A stretch of 23,687 nt of DNA from CBIFWW01 sp966186435. GTDB lineage: Bacteria > Pseudomonadota > Gammaproteobacteria > Enterobacterales > Enterobacteriaceae. The stretch spans positions 1 to 23,687 of the forward strand of contig CBIFWW010000042.1 of assembly GCA_966186435.1 (NCBI GenBank), read 5' to 3'. Made by a program: the position numbers and the translations under genes. Under the pieces are notes generated by a model. The model made no database searches and had not been told where the DNA came from. It saw only the letters and a list, made by a program, of their open reading frames with translations. Shown one piece after another: positions 20,724-23,687 of this stretch (position 1 is the stretch's first letter; every line of letters begins with the position of its first letter).

Positions 20724-22190
20724 TTAGTCTTCCTCTTGAGTTTGAGGCTGTAATTTGATTTTAGCCAGTTTTTTTGCAATTTTGCCGACGTTACCCGCAC
20801 CTTGGACGAGAATTAAGTCATTTCCCGTTAAAACTGGTGCCAGCATTTCCGTAACCGCTGCATGATCGGACACTAAAATTGGGTCGATTTTACCGCGCCC
20901 ACGGATAGTCCGACAGAGAGAGCGACTATCCGCGCCTGGGATCGGCACTTCACCCGCTGCATAGACATCCAACATCAGCAATGTGTCCACTTGGCACAGC
21001 ACATTCGCGAAATCATCATATAAGTCACGGGTGCGGGTGTAACGGTGTGGCTGGAACACCATCACCAGATTTTTATCCGGCCAGCCAGCGCGAGCGGCTT
21101 TGATGGTTGCGTCTACTTCTGTCGGATGATGACCGTAATCATCCACCAACATCGCACTCCCCGGCTTGCCATTTACCGGCTCCATTGGGTATTCGCCAAG
21201 GAAATCAAAGCGGCGGCCTGTGCCCTGGAAGTTAGCCAGCGCACGCAGGATAGACTCATCGTCGATTCCCTCTTCCGTTGCCACAGCCACGGCTGCGGAA
21301 GCGTTTAGGGCATTATGACGGCCTGGGGCATTCAAGATGACCTGCATCGGCGGTTTGTCCTGACGCAACAAGGTAAAATGGCCCTGAGCGCCAATCTGTT
21401 GATAATCCTCAATCCGGACATCCGCGTCTGCACTAAAGCCATAGGTAGTGGTTTGGCGGCCAACCTGCGGTAGCAGGCCGCGAATCACTTCATCATCAAC
21501 ACACATCACGGCCCTACCATAAAACGGCAGGTTGTGGAGAAAGTTGATGAAAGTTTGCTTTAAATTTTCGAAGTCGCCCTGGTAGGTATCCATATGATCC
21601 GCTTCAATATTGGTGACAACAGACACCATCGGTTGCAGATGTAGGAAGGACGCATCACTTTCATCAGCTTCAGCAATCAAATAACGGCTGTTGCCCAGGC
21701 GCGCATGAGTACCGGCAGATTTTACCAGGCCACCATTGACGAACGTAGGATCTAAACCAGCTTCCGCATAAATGCTGGAGACCATCGCCGTGGTGGTGGT
21801 TTTGCCGTGAGTACCGGCAATCGCAATACCGTGACGGAAGCGCATCAGCTCCGCCAGCATTTCAGCGCGGCGGATCACCGGGATACGCAGCTCATGAGCC
21901 GCAGCAATCTCAGGATTATCCGTTGAGATAGCGGTTGAAACCACCACCACGCTGGCATCACGCACGTTTTCCGGGCGGTGATTGAAATAAATCGTGGCCC
22001 CCAGTTCCGACAACTGTTGCGTAACCGCGTTAGGCGCCAGATCGGAGCCACTAATCTGATAGCCTTCATTCGCCAGAACTTCGGCAATACCGCCCATCCC
22101 TGCCCCACCAATACCCACAAAGTGGATATGACGGACACGACGCATTTCGGGCACGATAGAACGCAGTTTCGCCAGTTGTTGTGTATTCAT
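20724..22190 (-). CDS. murC: UDP-N-acetylmuramate--L-alanine ligase MurC
   Basis: MurC adds L-alanine to UDP-MurNAc, the first amino acid of the peptidoglycan stem peptide. The 488 residues are close to E. coli (491). The N-terminal Rossmann-like domain has GIGGAGMGG at residues 26-34 for the UDP moiety. The Mur ligase P-loop GTHGKTTTT is at 126-134, followed by EADESD and NIEADHMD metal and nucleotide motifs, and the C-terminal domain contains DDYGHHPTEV and FQPHRYTRT. It follows murG after a 68-base gap and precedes ddlB by a single base. The C-terminal tail (QPQTQEED) is hydrophilic and variable. Confidence 0.97.
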   Translation of the reverse strand: MNTQQLAKLRSIVPEMRRVRHIHFVGIGGAGMGGIAEVLANEGYQISGSDLAPNAVTQQLSELGATIYFNHRPENVRDASVVVVSTAISTDNPEIAAAHELRIPVIRRAEMLAELMRFRHGIAIAGTHGKTTTTAMVSSIYAEAGLDPTFVNGGLVKSAGTHARLGNSRYLIAEADESDASFLHLQPMVSVVTNIEADHMDTYQGDFENLKQTFINFLHNLPFYGRAVMCVDDEVIRGLLPQVGRQTTTYGFSADADVRIEDYQQIGAQGHFTLLRQDKPPMQVILNAPGRHNALNASAAVAVATEEGIDDESILRALANFQGTGRRFDFLGEYPMEPVNGKPGSAMLVDDYGHHPTEVDATIKAARAGWPDKNLVMVFQPHRYTRTRDLYDDFANVLCQVDTLLMLDVYAAGEVPIPGADSRSLCRTIRGRGKIDPILVSDHAAVTEMLAPVLTGNDLILVQGAGNVGKIAKKLAKIKLQPQTQEED

Positions 22191-22258
22191 CTTCTAACCT
22201 GTGGCGCCGGGCGCCTTAATATCGCAAACCAGGGCGGCCAATAGCCACCCTCTGGGAA

Positions 22259-23326
22259 CTATGCCAGCGCCGCAGCGCTGACCTCTTTGGCCACTCGGTC
22301 GGTGGCATCCGGGATTGACGCTGCCCGAGCACGCTCGGCCATAGCCAGCAGCGTTGGACGATCCCAGCTAGCAAGCAACTGAGCCGTGGCATCCACAGTA
22401 AATTGCGGCTGCTCGAAAATGCGTGCGGCACCGGCTTTTTCCAGCGGCAGCGCATTCCAGTATTGTTGGCGGTCTTTATGCTGGAACGGCACAAACAGCG
22501 CCGGCAGGCCAGCGGCGGCGATTTCACTAACGGTCAGGGCGCCGGAGCGGCAAACCACTACATCAGCCCAGCTATAGGCCGCAGCCATATCATCAATAAA
22601 ATCGGTGACTTTATGTTGAGGTTGGCCAGCCTCGGCATAGGCCTGTTGAACCGTTACCTGCCCGCCTTTACCGCTTTGATGCCAGATGGTGATGCTGTCA
22701 CCCAGACGGCCCGCCACTTGTGGCATAGTCTGGTTGAGGATACGGGCGCCCTGAGAGCCACCCACCACCAGAATGCGGATTGGGCCTGAACGATCGGCAA
22801 AGCGCAACTGCGGTAGTGGCAAGGCCAACACATCAGTGCGAACCGGGTTGCCCACCACGTCGGCGTTTTCGAAAGCGCCAGGGAATGCCTGCATCACTTT
22901 CTTGGCGATTTTCGCCAGCCATTTATTGGTCAGCCCGGCAATCCCGTTTTGCTCGTGCAGCACTACCGGAATGCCTAAGGACCAGGCCGCCAGCCCGCCA
23001 GGACCAGAAACATACCCGCCCATTCCCAGCACCACATCCGGCTGGTAGCGCTTCATGATGGCGCGGGCCTGACGCCAGGCATTGAAAATGCGCAGCGGAG
23101 CCTGAATCAGCGCTTTCACGCCTTTGCCCCGTAAACCTGAAATCTGAATGAAGTCGATTTCAATACCGTTTTTCGGTACCAGGTCGGCTTCCATGCGGTC
23201 AGCCGTTCCCAGCCAACGCACTTGCCAACCCTGCTCCATCAAATGATGAGCAACGGCAAGCCCAGGGAACACATGACCACCCGTGCCCCCAGCCATCACC
23301 ATTAACCGACGCTTTTCGCCACTCAT
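22259..23326 (-). CDS. murG: UDP-GlcNAc:undecaprenyl-PP-MurNAc-pentapeptide GlcNAc transferase MurG
   Basis: MurG converts lipid I to lipid II on the cytoplasmic face of the inner membrane. The 355 residues match E. coli MurG. The two Rossmann domains carry the G loops GGTGGHVFPG (13-22, with H18) and MGGYVSGPGG (102-111) in the acceptor half and GGSQGA (189-194) in the donor half; SGALTVSEIA contains the UDP-GlcNAc ribose-binding glutamate E268. Its ATG shares one base with the ftsW stop (TGATG), typical of the dcw cluster. No lipoprotein or membrane segment is seen, in line with a peripheral membrane enzyme. Confidence 0.97.
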   Translation of the reverse strand: MSGEKRRLMVMAGGTGGHVFPGLAVAHHLMEQGWQVRWLGTADRMEADLVPKNGIEIDFIQISGLRGKGVKALIQAPLRIFNAWRQARAIMKRYQPDVVLGMGGYVSGPGGLAAWSLGIPVVLHEQNGIAGLTNKWLAKIAKKVMQAFPGAFENADVVGNPVRTDVLALPLPQLRFADRSGPIRILVVGGSQGARILNQTMPQVAGRLGDSITIWHQSGKGGQVTVQQAYAEAGQPQHKVTDFIDDMAAAYSWADVVVCRSGALTVSEIAAAGLPALFVPFQHKDRQQYWNALPLEKAGAARIFEQPQFTVDATAQLLASWDRPTLLAMAERARAASIPDATDRVAKEVSAAALA

Positions 23327-23687
23327 CAGGCACTCCTTGTAAACGCCTGCGCTTTTAGCAGACGAGATTCATAATCAATACGTAACAACAACATGATGGC
23401 CGTCGACATAATCAGCAGACTGGAACCACCATAACTAATTAACGGCAATGTCAGGCCTTTGGTCGGTAACATACCGGCAGCTGCACCGACGTTAACTAAC
23501 GCCTGGAAGCTAAACCAAATACCGATGGAACAGGCCAGGAACCCGGAGAAACGCTGGTCCAACTCAAGGGCGCGGCGGCCAATAGACATGGCGCGAAAAG
23601 CCACGAAGAATACCCTCAAAAGCGCCAGAACCACACCGATATAACCCACCTCTTCCCCAATAATGGAGAAGATAAAGTCGGTATGGG
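23326..23687 (-). CDS. ftsW: Divisome SEDS glycosyltransferase FtsW, C-terminal part
   Basis: About 120 codons of the 3' end are present; the 5' part lies beyond the window. The translation begins HTDFIFSIIGEEVGYIGVV and runs through AMSIGRRALELDQRFSGFLACSIGIWFSFQALVNVGAAAGMLPTKGLTLPLISYGGSS, of which TDFIFSIIGEE and the PTKGLTLPLISYGGSS block are SEDS-family signatures. FtsW polymerises lipid II into septal glycan strands with its partner PBP3 (FtsI). At least three membrane helices fall in this fragment. It ends LKAQAFTRSA, and its stop overlaps the murG start by one base. Confidence 0.96.
   Translation of the reverse strand, partial: HTDFIFSIIGEEVGYIGVVLALLRVFFVAFRAMSIGRRALELDQRFSGFLACSIGIWFSFQALVNVGAAAGMLPTKGLTLPLISYGGSSLLIMSTAIMLLLRIDYESRLLKAQAFTRSA

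Noticed and set aside
20723..20800. 26-codon N-terminal extension of DdlB from an ATG inside murC
   Set aside because: The GTG at 20722 has a strong ribosome site and gives the exact family length and residue numbering.
1..23687. CRISPR arrays, tRNA or rRNA genes, insertion sequences, prophage or toxin-antitoxin genes
   Set aside because: No spaced direct repeats, RNA gene signatures, transposase or integrase motifs were found; gene order is the conserved core arrangement throughout.

Overview
The window is a stretch of conserved, chromosomal housekeeping DNA from a gamma-proteobacterium of the order Enterobacterales. Nearly every protein matches its Escherichia coli counterpart in length and in catalytic residues as I remember them. 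The gene order is that of the E. coli region from pdhR-aroP to the division and cell wall (dcw) cluster, read in the opposite orientation. Enough positions differ from E. coli (SecM linker, PpdD tail, ZapD, intergenic regions) to suggest a more distant family such as Yersiniaceae or Hafniaceae; that placement is inference.

Layout. 1-1003: the first codons of aceE and its upstream regulator gene pdhR (minus strand), separated by a 167-base spacer holding two inverted repeats. 1004-1520: a 517-base divergent regulatory region with a pdhR promoter, a perfect PdhR operator, an FNR-like site, a tandem TyrR-like box pair and a possible 20-codon ORF. 1521-2888: aroP (plus), ending in a bidirectional terminator shared with the convergent ampD-ampE pair (minus). 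4435-8546: nadC, then the type IV pilus genes ppdD-hofB-hofC (plus). 8621-9664: guaC (minus), divergent from coaE-zapD-yacG (plus, 9937-11510). 11523-15260: secM-secA-mutT (minus). 15484-23687: lpxC, ftsZ, ftsA, ftsQ, ddlB, murC, murG and the 3' part of ftsW (all minus), the distal half of the dcw cluster.

How the genes work together. MurG and MurC make lipid II and UDP-MurNAc-L-Ala, DdlB supplies D-Ala-D-Ala, and FtsW, FtsQ, FtsA and FtsZ build the divisome. ZapD bundles FtsZ and is encoded nearby. LpxC commits precursor to lipid A. SecM monitors Sec export and tunes SecA. AmpD and AmpE belong to muropeptide recycling. PdhR ties pyruvate to aceEF expression. GuaC, CoaE, NadC and MutT are nucleotide and cofactor enzymes.

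I see no insertion sequence, prophage, CRISPR array, tRNA, rRNA or toxin-antitoxin module, and no plausible new multi-gene system. The points worth a second look are small: RNA and operator structures in the spacers, the SecM arrest variant and its hairpins, a changed residue in the LpxC degron, a terminator placed just before mutT, and a possible small ORF upstream of aroP.
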